In this document: positions 33,746 to 46,026 of the stretch, one piece after another
How the letters are laid out: every line of letters begins with the position of its first letter
How positions within the stretch are numbered: the first letter of the stretch is position 1
NCBI GenBank assembly: GCA_021018995.1
Contig: CM037592.1
Coordinates: forward strand, 74,403,301-74,467,300
Length of the DNA: 64,000 nucleotides
DNA from: Chloranthus sessilifolius
Taxonomy: Eukaryota > Streptophyta > Magnoliopsida > Chloranthales > Chloranthaceae
Reading direction: 5' to 3'
Notes under the pieces: model-generated
The model's input: only the letters and a program-made list of their open reading frames with translations
Database searches by the model: none
Told to the model about the DNA's origin: nothing
Made by a program: the position numbers and the translations under genes

Positions 33746-36370
33746 TGTTAGTATGCTCTCTTTATGAGTTCCTTTCGGTCCCCGGAAAGAGTGGCCCAAT
33801 TCGGTCCAAGTGGACTCTAGCTAAGGGCAATGGAGTAATAAATTAAAAAATATTAAATTACTAAAAGGAAAAGGCAAATCTTAAATGAAGAATAACCAGA
33901 TGTTGCGATCGTCAGCTATAGATGTTTATCAACGCTGTAACACATCACAGATCATGCTTTAAGGGGAGTGGGGGCTTGTAGGTTGAACTCCTTTAATGAA
34001 TCGCCGACCAGCCAACGTCAGCAGCTATGGGTTGCCTTTAATCTAACTAGTTTGGCCTTCTTACTTCTTCTAGGACTCTAACGAATCTAATCTCCTAGTC
34101 CTATTAGAAGTCTAATTGACCTGGTCTCTTGATACTACTAGAAGTCTAATTGATCTAGTCTCTTAATCCTACTAGGAGTCTAATTTACCTAGTCTCCTAA
34201 TCCTACTAGGAGTCTAATTCAAAAAGGGAGTTGTCGCCCATTATGCTAAAGATGATCGGCCCCATTCTCGAGTACCCTCCGTAAGCTCCCTTGGCAAATG
34301 GGTGGGTAAGGATTATTTTGGAAATATTAAAGATTTTAAAACTGAATTTAAACTTAGAATCGAGAATTAGGAATCAAAAATCGAGATAGAGAATTAAGAA
34401 TTTAAAACTAGAACGAAGAATTCGAACTAGCATTAAGAACTAGAAGGAGAATTAAGAATTAGAAAGAAAATTAAGAACTAGAACTAGAACCTAGGAATTA
34501 GAAATTAAGAACTAGAACTAGGACTAGAACCTAAGAATTAAGAACTAAAACTAGAAAGAGAACTAGAATTTTTAACTAGAACTAGAAACTATAACTAAAA
34601 TATAGAACTAGAATTAAGAACTAGAATTTTCTAAAAGGAAGAAGCTCAGAAGAGAGAATTGTGTAGAGTGGCAAGGGGTCTATTTATAGGCTTTTACTAG
34701 AAGTCCTAGTGTAACTCTAATTCCTAATTCTTCTTAACTAATAAAATAAAGTCCTCAAGTAATAAGGAAACTAATACTATTTCTAATAAAGGAAAAAAAT
34801 CCAATAAAATAGAAAAAGAGACAAATCCTAATTCGATTCGGAGTCTTGAAATTCATCACTTTTTGTGTAGCTTCCGAAAATTGACCATAACTTCTCCAAT
34901 ATTTTTCGGAATTGCACATTTTCGATCTCGCTGGAAAGCTACTTCGATAAGCTTTCAAATGTGACCAATTTCACATCAATCTGACTTCATTTTGTATTTT
35001 TAAATAGGCTAAATATGAAAGTGACGGGATTGACAATTGGAAATGGTTGGGGAGACCTATTTGGCTCTAAGCTAGGCGCTTTCACCTTTAATACTACTTC
35101 GAGAGTCAAGACTAATGGGCTAGTGCCGCTAGCTTGACTACCTGGGGCTCTCAGAGAAGAGTCTACGATTCTAAAAGTCTAGAAGGCAGCTCGAACCCTT
35201 TTGGAGAGCCCCGAAGAGATCCTCGAATTTTCTCAAAGGGAGAAGCTTGAGGGAAAGAAGAATAGAATAGTAAATTACTTTATGGCTAAGGATAATTAAA
35301 AATTTAGAATTCAAGATCTTAAGGATTTGGGATCAAGAACTAAGAACTGAGATCTATAACTTAAGAATTAAGAACTAGAATTAGAAACTAGAATGAAAAT
35401 TAAGCATTGGGGTCAAAATTAAGAACTAGAACCTAGAAGTTAAGAACTAGAAATTTGAATTGAGGACTAGAAACTAGAAATTAAGAACTAGAAACTGGAA
35501 CCTAAGAGATTACCTAAAGTTGGGCGCCAAAGAGAGAATCTCGAAATCCCTAAGCTTGAAAGAGAGGAGCTCAAAAATTTGATTGTTGGATATATGTTGT
35601 TGTGTGGGGTAGGGAGATCTATTTATAAGTATTCAGGCAATTACGCGCCCTGTGGGAGGTGCATAGTAGCCGGTCAAATCCAATTACGCTTCCTATCTGG
35701 TGCGATTAATTGGATTACGCGCCATATCCCGAGTGCTTAATCACTCTGAGTCGATGACGGACTCAGTGAGTGACCGACTGACTGACTTAGCCAAGTATCT
35801 TAGTACCAACATAATTGACACTAATTGTGCGCTGGTGGTGGAGAGCACAATCAACTGCGCGTGCTAGTTTGGGTGTGCAATCTAGTCTCAAGGCAGACTC
35901 TAGAAGGATATCGACTAGTTCAAGTTAGACAAATTGCATGCCAGTGATGCAGCATGCAATCTGATCATGCGCGCTTGATAGGGCGCGTAATCAAGTCCTA
36001 AGAGACCCACAAGGAGAACGGGCGTGGTCCAAGTTGGACCAATTGCACACCACTAATGGGACATGCAATTGAATTGTGCGCTCTGGACAGGGCTCGTAAT
36101 TCATGATCTTCCTGGGGTTGAATCAAGTCTGAACTACGGAGCTATTCTTTCAGCCTGTGTTTCGACTATATACTATTTTTTCAGTATATGGTCCCATGTT
36201 TAGGGTTTTAAAGCCTTCGAAAAGAGTGAGCCCTTTTCGAAAGTCATGGGCAAGGTCAAAGGTTGACCGAACAAGTTTGTATACTCTGAGAGGGCAAAAT
36301 TGGGTTGTCTACAATGCGATGCTGATGGCCAACAAAGGAGGCTCTTGAAGAGCGATGAAGTGAAAAGGGA
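33746..36370 (-). mobile_element. Tat-type LTR c (5' LTR of region B, head disrupted)
   Basis: Tail TAACA at 33746. The inner head TGTAGACA is at 36313, and the spacer between the duplicated heads continues to 36370, where the sequence switches abruptly to the gag-upstream leader of another copy. The outer head is therefore lost. TATA boxes lie at 35619 and 34680. Confidence 0.8.
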
Positions 36371-36911
36371 TCTTATGGAGAAGTCGACGTCCTTTCCTCT
36401 TGTTGACTTCTCAGGGTAACTCATCGTTCATCCCTCAACTTCTGGACCGCTACAACTTTGTATAAACTGGCTAAGGACTATAGCAGGGCATCGGCTTATT
36501 TTCCTCCCTTCATCAACTTGTTGGCGGTGTGGTCCACAATTTGGCTAGCCTTTGAGTTTTGTCCGTCGTCACTTTCTCTGTTGTTGTTGTTGTGATTTGT
36601 GTTTCGTGGAGTGAAGGGGTATTTTTTGTTTTCACTGACCATATTAATCTGAGCACGACACTGGGCTGTCCTAGGAGACGGCCTAACATTATACTCGGGA
36701 TCGCTAGGAAGGTCCTATGAGGGTGGGTCGATATCATTAAAATTTAATTTTTTAATGCTCGACATTTTAAAAAGTTATTTTTTTTTAAGTTGAGTATGTA
36801 GTGTGAGTGTGTGCAAAGAAAAAATGAAAAAAGGTAGAAAATAGTAATAATAAAAAAACTAATTAAATTGAGACAACCCTAGGGAAAAGAGTCCCATCAC
36901 AATCGCCAGTC
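36371..36911 (-). mobile_element. Internal remnant C (5' leader only)
   Basis: About 540 bp equivalent to 16605-17146 and 33220-33745, running from the primer site (36892-36908, TGGCGATTGTGATGGGA) towards gag, then truncated before the gag start. It shows that a third element copy once stood here. Confidence 0.8.
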
Positions 36912-38935
36912 TGTTAGTATGCTTTTTTTATAGGTTCCTTTCGGTCCCTGGAAAGAGTGGCCCAATTCGGTCCAAGTAGACTCTGGCTATGGGCGATGGA
37001 GTAATAAATTTGAAAATATTAAATTGCTTAAATGAAAAGGCAAATCTTAAATGAAGAATAACTGGAATATGCGATCGCCAGTTGTAGATGTTTATTGACG
37101 CTATAGCACATCACAGATGACGCTTTAAGGGGAGCGGGGGGTTGTAGGTTGAACTCCTTTACTGAATCGTCGGGCGGCCAACATCAGTAGCTATGGGTTA
37201 CCATTAATCTAACTAGTTTGGCCTTCTTACTTCTTCTAGGACTCTAACGAATCTAATCTCCAAGTCCTATTAGAAGTCTAATTGACCTGGTCTCCTGATC
37301 CTACTAGGAGTCTAATTAACCTACTCTCCTAATCCTACTAGGAGTCTAATTCAAAAAGGGAGTTGCGGCCCGTTATGCTAAAGATGATCAGCCTCGTTCC
37401 CCAGTACCCTCTGTAAGCTCTCTTGGCAAATGAGCGGGTAAGGATTATTTTGTAAATATTGAAGATTTAAAAACTGAATTTAAACTTAGAATCGAGACTT
37501 AGGAATCAAAAATCGAGATAGAGAATTAAGAATTTAGAACTAGAATGAATAATTCGAACTAGCATTAAGAACTAGAAGGAGAATTAAAAATTAGAAAGAA
37601 AATTAAGAACTAGAAAGAAAATTATGAACTAGAACTAGAACCTAAGAACTAAGAACTAGAAACTGGAAATTAAGAACTAGAACTAGGACTAGAACCTAAG
37701 AATTAAGAACACTATAACTAAAATTTAGAACTAGAACTAAAATTAAGAACTAGAATTAAGAACTAGAATTTTCTAAAAGGAAGAAGCTCAGAAGAGGGAA
37801 TTGTGTAGAGTGGCTAGGGGGTAGGGGTCTACTTATAGGCTTTTACTAGAAATCCTAGTATAACAGTACTTCCTAATTCTTCTAAAATAATAAAATAAAG
37901 TCCTCAAGCAATAAGGAAACTAATCCTATTTCTAATAAAGGAAATAAATCTAATAAAATAGTAAAAAATACAAATCCTAATTCGATTAGCAGTCTTGAAA
38001 TTTTTCACTTTTTGTGCAGCTTCCGAAAATTGACCATAACTTCTCAATACTTGTTGAATTGTGTATTTTTTAGCTCGTTGGAAAGCTACTTCGATAAGCT
38101 TTCAAGTGTGACTAATTTTACATCAATCTGACTTCATTTGTTATTTTAAAATAGGTCAAACATAAAAGTGACGGGATTGGCAATTGGGAGAGGTTGGGGA
38201 GACCTATTTGGCTCTAAGCTAGGTGCTTCCACCTTTAATACTACTTCGAGAGTGAAGACTAACAGGCTAGTGCTGCTAGCTTGACTTGGGCTCCCAGAAA
38301 AGAATCTATGATTCTAAAAGTCTAGAAGGCATCTCGATCCCTTTTGGGAAGCCCCTGAGAGAACCTCGAATTTTCCTAAAGGGAGAAGCTTGAGGGAAAG
38401 AAGAATAGAATAGTAAATTATTTTTATGGCTAAGGATAATTTTGAAAGGACTGAGTTTAGATTGATGATTAAAGGCCTAAGGATTAAAAACTCAGAATTC
38501 GAGATTTTAAGGATTAAGGATCAGGAACTAAAAACTGATATCTATAACTTAAGAATTAAGAGCTAGAATTAGAAACTGGAATGAAAATTAAGCATTGGGG
38601 TCAAAATTAAGAACTAGAACCTAGAAGTTAAGAACTAGAAATTTGAATTGAGGACTAGAAACTAGAAATTAAGAATTAGAAACTAGAACCTAAGAGATTA
38701 CCTGAAGTCGGGCGCCGAAGAGAGAATCTTGAAATCCCTAAGCTTGAAAAAGAGGAACTTGAAAATTCAATTGTTGGAGATGTGTTGTTGTGTGGGGTAG
38801 GGAGATCTATTTATAGGTATTTGGGTAATCACGCGCCCTATGGGAGGTGCATAGTAGCCGATCAAATCCAATTACGTGCCCTGTCTGATGTGCTTAATTG
38901 GATTACGCGCCCTATGACTGCCCGAACTCTCCAAT
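36912..38935 (-). mobile_element. Tat-type LTR d (head missing, ends in inverted segment)
   Basis: Tail TAACA at 36912. It contains the hairpin array (37250-37345), both repeat blocks, an altered second TATA (37829) and an intact primary TATA (38807). Homology in this orientation stops near 38915, before the rest of the GCGC motif region and the LTR head. Confidence 0.75.
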
Positions 38936-39175
38936 CAAGAGCATATAAGTAGGCGCTTAATTGGATTGCGCATGCTACACAAGGCACGCAATTAGTTCCA
39001 AGTGAGTTGGAATTAGGAAACCCGACTGAGCCAGTCAGCCGGTCACTCACTGAGTCTGTGACCGACTCAAAGTGTATTAAGCACCTAGGACAAGGCATGT
39101 AATCTAATTAAATGTTCTGGATAGGGTGTGCAATGGATCTGATAGGCCAATTACGCACCTCCCACAGGGCGCGTA
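38826..39175. repeat. Inverted repeat of LTR upstream sequence
   Basis: The left part (38826-38915) matches the LTR region with GCGCCCTATGGGAGGTGC; the right part (about 38936-39175) is the reverse complement of the same LTR region, including the CGGTCACTCACTGAGTC stretch, ending CCTCCCACAGGGCGCG. The two arms could fold back on each other. The junction lies immediately before the + strand LTR at 39176. Confidence 0.75.
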
Positions 39176-40774
39176 TGTAGACACCCAAATTTGGCCCAAG
39201 GCCCGATCGAGACACATTTCGAGAGAGGCGCATCTTCGAGCTTTTGATGGCATGTATGGAACCTTTAGGAACGTTTTTGAAACCTTAGGAGTCATTCCAA
39301 ACCCTTAAGAATCACCGTAGATCCCTTAGGAACCTTCCCGAACTCTTAGAAACCCATCGCGACCCTTAGAACCCATTCCAAACCTAAACCTAGCTTTCCT
39401 GAGCAATGGATGAAGAGTGGTGAATCAAGACTATCTGTGACCTTCTACTATGATTGAATCTCATATCATTGAAATGTAGAAGTCCTCAGCTTTCCAACGA
39501 GCCAAGAATCACCCCAATAGGAGCTGTGTGCGAGAAGATATCGCGTTCCAAAGAGTAAGGGCAAAATGGTAAATATACTGTGAACCCCCCTAAAGATTTT
39601 GCACAAGTATTACTTGTACCAAGGCATTTCTCCCCAAAAATGGCTTAGCACAACTAATAGTTGTGCCACATATAAGGTGGGCCCCATCACGGGGAGCCAA
39701 CTTTCAGGCCACTGGTGGAACACTGTTTTTACTATTCCTAAGCCTGGCGCAACTATTAGTTATGCCAGGCTTATGAACAAGAACCCTAGGTTTTGCCTCT
39801 AATTTCAAGATTAAGGTTTGACTTATTGACCATCTTGATCTTTGAAGTGTATTTTGCTAATTTTGTTGCACCCATTTACTATCTATGTGAAACCCCTTAA
39901 GTGGTTTAAAGCCCCACCCTATCATCCACCATTGGAGCAACTCTTCACACTTTTCAAGGCTCCAAAAACCCTAGGGAACCTTAGATTGCCCATTACCTAA
40001 TTGCTAATCCTAATTAGAAATTAAACACCCTCCTAACCTCTCTTTTTCCTATAAATAGAGAGGCACCCCTCCCTTTACAAAGGCTTGAAAAAATTTGCAA
40101 TTAAGAGATTAAGGAATCCCTTCTCTCTCTCCTCTAGTACACCATTGCCATACAAATTTCAGAACTTTAAAACTTCCTTTAGACCTTATCATTTCACCCA
40201 AAAGCTCTAGGTTAGGTGTGTGTTATCCCATAATCTTCCCTCTCTACCTCTTAGCTATCAAGCCCTAGGAGGTAGAACCTTATTTCTCACCATACAAGCC
40301 TTCAAAAGCTCACTGAAGCAAGATAACACAAGGCTCCATAGCGGTGCAACAAGGGCCCGAGAGCTTTGGCTCTCTCCTCTATTTCTCTACCATTTTGGTC
40401 CTTCTTCCATCCGCTCATTTGTGTCATTATGCTGTCAAATTTTTAGTAGGAACTGAAGGGCACAAATAAGATTTTAAGACCCTTTGGCCAAGAGGAAGGC
40501 TTTTTCATTTCTTTTATATTATTTTTGTTGTGGTCATGAGTAGAGACCACATTAAGCGGGTTGATTGGGTGCCTAACACCTTCCCAATCGATAACCGAAG
40601 CCCCTACCCAAGAGCCTTTGGCAAAGATTGGATTCAGAGTCATATTTGTGACACTTTAATACTTATAAAATTGATCTAAGTTTTTCGGGACACCACAAGC
40701 TCTGAATGGTGACTCTAAATATTTATAGAGAGCGCATCGTCGCGACAGGTTTGACGAAAATCCATGGTTGCACA
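39176..40774 (+). mobile_element. LTR of a second Tat/Ogre-type element
   Basis: Starts TGTAGACACCCAAATTTGGC and ends GGTTGCACA, followed two bases later by a primer site. Towards its end it has GAATGGTGACTCTAAATATT and AGAGAGCGCATCGTCGCGAC, passages recognisable from plant Tat/Ogre LTR ends. A TATA box CTATAAATAG lies at 40049-40058. It is a different family from LTRs a-d. Confidence 0.75.
40049..40058 (+). promoter_or_regulatory. TATA box of Tat/Ogre-type LTR
   Basis: CTATAAATAG followed by AGAGGCACCCC and a pyrimidine-rich tract, about 870 bp into the LTR. Confidence 0.6.
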
Positions 40775-40776
40775 GA

Positions 40777-40794
40777 TGAAGACTCTGCTGGGGA
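40777..40794 (+). other. Primer binding site, Tat/Ogre-type
   Basis: TGAAGACTCTGCTGGGGA differs at two bases from the TGGCGACTCTGCTGGGGA site of Tat/Ogre elements. Confidence 0.7.
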
Positions 40795-41358
40795 TTGCTT
40801 GTAGAGCTTCTCCTTAAAGTTTTGGCTCTTTTTCATTGAATGTGTTTTTTATTTTTACTAACTTTTTATTCATTTCTTGCTTACTTACCCCTCCGATTAC
40901 GTCATTTTACTTACCCCTACTTTTACGTCATTTACGAGCCTTAGCCGATTGGAAGGCCTACTTGCGCATCACATTCAATTCCTTTACGTTTCTGTCATTT
41001 CATGCACCTTAGTCGATCATTTCAAGTGCCTTAGCCATTTGGTGGGCTTACTTGTGCTTTTAATTTGGCAATCATATTCCACTAGTGAACGCCAACCCGT
41101 AGAGGTGGCACGGGATCCTCACCCCCGGTCTTTGAACTTAAGAAAACTTTATTAAAAGTGAAAAATAAAATTAAACCAACAAAGGGGATTTAAATTAATT
41201 TTGGTGGGATAGATTTTCAAGGGTTGGATTATTTAGGCACACATACAAACTCCCGGGTCTTAGTACGGCGACAGCCCCTAGTGGTGATGATACAGAAGTC
41301 TCAGCCCACCTATTACCTGAGAAAAGTACTTGCACTTGAGGTATATCGGGTGGATAAC
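40795..41358 (+). mobile_element. 5' leader of Tat/Ogre-type element, interrupted
   Basis: Noncoding leader with CCTCACCCCCGGTCTTTGAA, as in related elements. It is broken at 41358 by the Athila-type element. A 92-codon frame (40877-41155) has no recognisable domain. Confidence 0.5.
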
Positions 41359-44034
41359 TGTTATTCACTGAAAAGTACCACTTTTCACCTCTTAACCTAT
41401 CCTTTGTTGACTAATAACTCTTGTTTAGCTTATTTTGTAGTTGGTAACAACTTATGCAGCTTAACACAAAGTCCATACCTTTGGTGCCAAGAAGAGAGAG
41501 AATCTAAGCAAGAGATGACAGCTGAGCCAAAGACTGATGGAACATCATGGTGGTACACACCATGGTGATTATTTTGCTTGTCATAATGAACCAAGAAAGT
41601 CTAGTGGATGAAAGAAGCATAGATGTGAGTGGAGAGGACTGCAACAGTAGCAGATGCATAGCAGCAGAGGAGCAAATGTGCTATCTAGAATAGTAGAGGT
41701 GCTACCTCACATGGCTAAGCCTCCAACAAAGTTAGCTCGTGCAGATTTTACATGTAGCACAAGGGAACTCACGAGGAATTCGTGCAGCTTAGTGAAGGAA
41801 GTGCCTCAGAGTATTCTCTCATGTAGCAGTCGCACACTTCAGTTGTAACCAACAGTCAGTGAACTAGTGAAGCTCTCGCACACTAAGCCTTCAGAAATCC
41901 AACTTGCGAAGGTCTCACGAGGAATAAGTCTTATATCAGCTACACGCACTATCTTGCGAGGCCAAATTGCACGAAGAACAACAGGAAACTCGCAAAGTCC
42001 TCGTGTGGTTCAAGAGGAGAGAGAGCTCTAGAAATGTCCTCGCACAATTCTCGCACATTTAATAGCTCAACCCTCTACCGATCAAGCTTTGTTATTCCTT
42101 CAACAAGAAGTCAAGTGAGATTTAAAGGCATCCACGCAACACTCTTGTGAGAGAAAATTTGGAAGCACTGCCGCGCGAGTGCATTCAAAACCAAAGCAGT
42201 TGCATCATAATACAAAGTCCACCTGTTCAAGTGAACAACCTTCCAAGAGAAATTTCACCTCACGAAGCACGAAGCAGCTGCGCGAATGAACAAAAAAGTA
42301 AAAGGCAGCCCCACGAAGCTCGGGCTCTCCACTTCACAGTCTTAACTCAAGGACCTTTTGGGAATTTCCCAAGGTCTAGGGCACACATCCTAAGGCCCTA
42401 ATCTCGAGGCTCACATCCTAAGGCATCCAAGGGTTATAGCAATGCCACATCTGCCCTAGGAAATTATGGTTAATCGTCTGTTGGCTAAGGTATTAGGACT
42501 GAGTATTTAAGTTGTACATTATAACTTAGAATTTATCATCTCTCCTTCAACCTCTGTCTGTGGTGAGCTCAAGCAGACTAGGGTTAGGGTTTGATCACCT
42601 CTTTTTCTACTTTTTCTTCTCTCTTAGCTTGAAACTTGCTAGCTAAATCCTTTGTAAACAGTTAGGTCTAGTTTTATTAGTTTTGTAATAGGTCTTGTAA
42701 CCTTTGGAATTTTGTGAAGAGCTGTTGTGCATAAGGTTTCTGCCTTGAGAAATTGCATTGTGAGTATTTTTTATCAATGAAATTTGTACTTTAATTGTTC
42801 ATTCAATCTGTTATTTTTCTATTTGCCCATAGTTTTGTTTAATCTATGCATATATTTAGGATTTGAGCTGAATTAAAAGGCCCATGGAAGCTTGAGCTTG
42901 TAGCCCTGGGACAATGGTGGCAGCAGCAATTTACATGCTCCTTCTCAGACCTTTGTGGTGTGGATAACCTCTATGGATAGCCTATGACCATTTAAGTGGA
43001 CAGACTATAGCCCTAGGGTGATTCCAAGCCACAGATCTGAGAAGGATTCTTCTCCTCTGCACTTGAGCTTATAGCCTTGTGAGAGGTTGTTGCAGGTACA
43101 AGCTCCCCTCTATTTTACTTGACCAATATCAGATGTTAGATCTGATTTCTTTATAGTAATTGCAAACTTGTGAGCTGAGTCATGGCAATCCTTTGAAGCA
43201 AAGATCAGCGGCATTTAAGTCCCCAAATAGCCCTTGAATAACTGTGGTCTTCACTAGTTTCTCAAGAACTATTTGCTCTCATGGATGATTGAGCTTGTAG
43301 CCTGGCAAACATGGTGTCTGTATTGATATTAATGATCTAATTTGGGTCATTGGGTGGAGGACATCTATTGGATAGTCTGTGACCATTTCAGTGGACATGT
43401 TACAGCCTTAAGATCAGTCTACTCCTTTAGATCAGATTGGTTTTCTGACTTAGTCCATGTGGTTTGATCTTCTCTATTGGATAGCCTGTGACCATTAAAG
43501 TAGATAGGTTATAGCCTTAAGAGATCAAGTCAAACCATAAGGGTTGAGTTGGATACTTCTTCCTTACATGTGCTTGTAGCCATCTGAGGGATTGTTGCAG
43601 AGACAGACCTAAATCTGAGCTACATAGCAGGATTAAACTTAACTTGATTGCTTACTTCCCACCCTTTTATCTTTATTTTAATACACACCATCACCACCTT
43701 CTTCATAATCATTTCTTTAGGATAGGATTTCACTTTATTTTCCTTCTTTTAGTAATAATTTAGTGTAGTTGTGACACTTAACTCCCTTTCTCTATGATTG
43801 TTAGATCTGTAGCCAGATATGGATGCCTACTATTATAGTCCATTTTAGGTTCTAGATCAATTTCACTATGGGACAAACTCTTACTTAAAACTTACTACAA
43901 TAGCCATGTATCTTGTAGGTTGTGTACATTTCAGATTTGCTGTTTTAATCAATTTTTATTCTTTTCTTTTTTTATTTATATTTCTTCCACTGTTTTCACA
44001 CCAATAACAAGACAGCACTTTGGCACACCCAACA
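41359..44034 (+). mobile_element. Athila-type 5' LTR
   Basis: Starts TGTTATTCACTG and ends CACACCCAACA, followed after 6 bases by the primer site. ATAAC (41354-41358) is the candidate 5' target duplication. It shares its head and the AGTGGACAG passages with the LTRs at 3127 and 24658. CTCGCAC / CTCGCGAGG-type motifs are spread between 41770 and 42310, as in the solo LTR. Confidence 0.8.
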
Positions 44035-44040
44035 AGTTTT

Positions 44041-44058
44041 TAGCACCACTATCGGGGA
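44041..44058 (+). other. Primer binding site, Athila-type
   Basis: TAGCACCACTATCGGGGA differs from the Athila site TGGCGCCGTTGCCGGGGA (tRNA-Asp) only by G-to-A and C-to-T changes plus none other visible: a decay pattern typical of methylated cytosines. Confidence 0.7.
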
Positions 44059-44373
44059 AATTGATCTTTTTAGTAGACCTGAGTTGTATTATATTTTAGT
44101 TTAGAAAATTCTTTGTAGTTGTACTTTGAATAGAATAAAAAGAAATATTACTTTTTGTGGAATTTTTACAGAAATGGACAACAGCAGTAGGAAAAAGCTA
44201 GAGCTGCAACTGGAGTTTTGCTAGTTCTATTTACACTTCTTTTACCCTAAATCTCAGTCCATTTGTGTTGAAATTCTCTATCAATAGTTTAGTTGTATAT
44301 CTATATAGTTATGATTTCTGTTTGCAAATTCTTTGTGTCTGCTGTGAGCATCTTCTTTACCTATTGATTTTGT

Positions 44374-45460
44374 GTGTGTATGCTTGGCAGAAAGTCTTTA
44401 AACCCTAAGTTGGAACCTCCAAATCCTAAGGTTGAAAGGGTTCTTAGACTAAGAAACACCACAACAGCCCCTACTATTGAAACTAAGCCAGCTATCATGG
44501 CTGAGAGGCAAAGAACTCTAAAGGAATACAATGCACCTTGGGATTACACATCTCCCTTTTGCATACAATTCCCTTCAGTTGAGGGAAATTATGAAATCAA
44601 GTCCTCCACCATTAACATGCTGCCATCTTTTCATGGGCTCAGTAAGGAAGATCCTTACAAGAACATTGACTAATTCTTGGAACTTTACACTATATTCAAC
44701 AATGCTGGCCTAGGACCTAAAGCCACTAAACTTAGACTTTTTCTTTTTTCCCTAAAGGACAAAGCCAGCACCTGGCTCTCTAAGCTCCCAGTCAATAGCA
44801 TTCAGACATAGAGTGTCCTCCAAAGCCAATTTTTGACTAAATTCTTTCCCATGAACAAAACTAGTCAGATGAGGATTAACATATTGTCATTTACTCAGTC
44901 CTCAACTGAAGATTTTCATGAGACATGAGAGAGGTTTCAAGAAATGTTAAAATAATGTCCCTACCACCAAATTCCACAGTGGCAACTTATATAAGTCTTT
45001 TATCAAGGAATTAATCTCAAAAGTAGGGATATGGTGGATGCCTCATGTAGTGATAGTTACCTCTACAAGACAGCTGATGAGGCTTGGGAGTTGTTTGACA
45101 TCATAGGAAAAAATTCCATGCAGCAGGAGTCACTGTCTCGCAATTACAGCCAGACCCCAGCTAAATTGGCGAAAGAGTCCACCCTTAGAGGTGGAATGTA
45201 TAAGGTTAAGGTGCAAAGAAAATTGAAAAGAAAGGTGGACAATCTAAGTTTAAATTTTGATAAATTGATGAATGTGATGCAGCCTAGGATGGCTGCACAA
45301 GTGGAAGAGACATGTCTAATATGCCAATCTCTCACACATTCACTTTGAGATTGTCCATCAGCCAATCAATTCCCTGATTTAGTTATGGAGCATGTCAATA
45401 CTGCCCAAGCATATGGGCAGCAACCTACTGGGTACACATAAAGAAACCACCCAAATTTCA
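44374..45460 (+). pseudogene. gag: Athila-type gag, degenerate
   Basis: The reading frame is open 44374-44670 and 45031-45348; between and after these, gag continues in frame through stop codons. Landmarks are RTLKEYNAPWDYTSPFCIQF and NMLPSFHGLSKEDPYKNID (start of the capsid region), LKDKASTWLSKLP, and a zinc-knuckle CLICQSLTHSL-stop-DC (CX2CX4HX4C) at about 45318-45354, with TGA inside the knuckle. At least seven in-frame stops are seen; each is one C-to-T or G-to-A step from Gln, Arg or Trp codons. The protein cannot be made from this copy. Confidence 0.75.
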
Positions 45461-45822
45461 GGTGGAGACAAGATACATACCCTCAGCCCTAGTAGCAGCA
45501 GTTGACAGCTCCATACAGACATAAGCACCATTTTAACCAAGGTTATCCACCAAGGCAAAATTTTCAGTTGCCTGCCCCACAGCCCAATCAGTTGGTCTTG
45601 GGGAAACATCCTCTACTCATGAGGAGGCTAATGCAATCACTACCCTAAGGAGTGGTAAGGTGGTTGATAATTTAGTAGGAAGAGCAGCTGAGGAGGTCAT
45701 AGAGAGTGAAAATGAAAGAAATGTGAGTATTAATGAACTAAGGAATTCATCCCCTGCTACAGAGCAGTAAGGTCAAAATAAAGGGGCTGATGTTGAGCTC
45801 CAACTACAAACAATAAATGAAG

Positions 45823-45841
45823 AAAAAAAAAAAAAAAAAAA
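45823..45841. repeat. Poly(A) run inside element
   Basis: About 19 A bases between gag and protease, in a region with no clear frame. Confidence 0.85.
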
Positions 45842-46026
45842 ATTGGCCATGATGTGGTTAGGCATGTAGCTGTTGCACCAGCAGTGCCACAGCTGCCATT
45901 TCCTCATGCACTTGCTAGCCCATCTCTTTTTTATAAGGGGAATGCTCAGATGGAGAAAATGATGGAGACCTGCAAGCAGGTCAAAATCAATTTGCCCTTG
46001 CTTAATGCTATAAAATAGGTCCCTGC

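Larger units (their letters stand above)
7145..39175 (-). mobile_element. Head-to-tail array of Tat-type, gag-only LTR retrotransposons
   Basis: Read on the minus strand the order is: LTR d, primer site, short leader C, LTR c, primer site, internal B, LTR b, primer site, internal A, LTR a. LTRs share TGTAGACA heads and TAACA tails followed by ACTGGCGAT primer sites. The internal regions carry a gag domain and a Lys-Pro repeat frame; no pol domain was recognised in either. Arrays with shared LTRs are usually explained by unequal recombination between LTRs, or by insertion of one copy next to another; the sequence does not decide between these. Internal B is interrupted by two foreign LTRs. Confidence 0.75.

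Noticed and set aside
39599-39802. Frame of 67 codons in the Tat/Ogre LTR
   Set aside because: No domain, inside U3 of an LTR, and overlapping palindromes.
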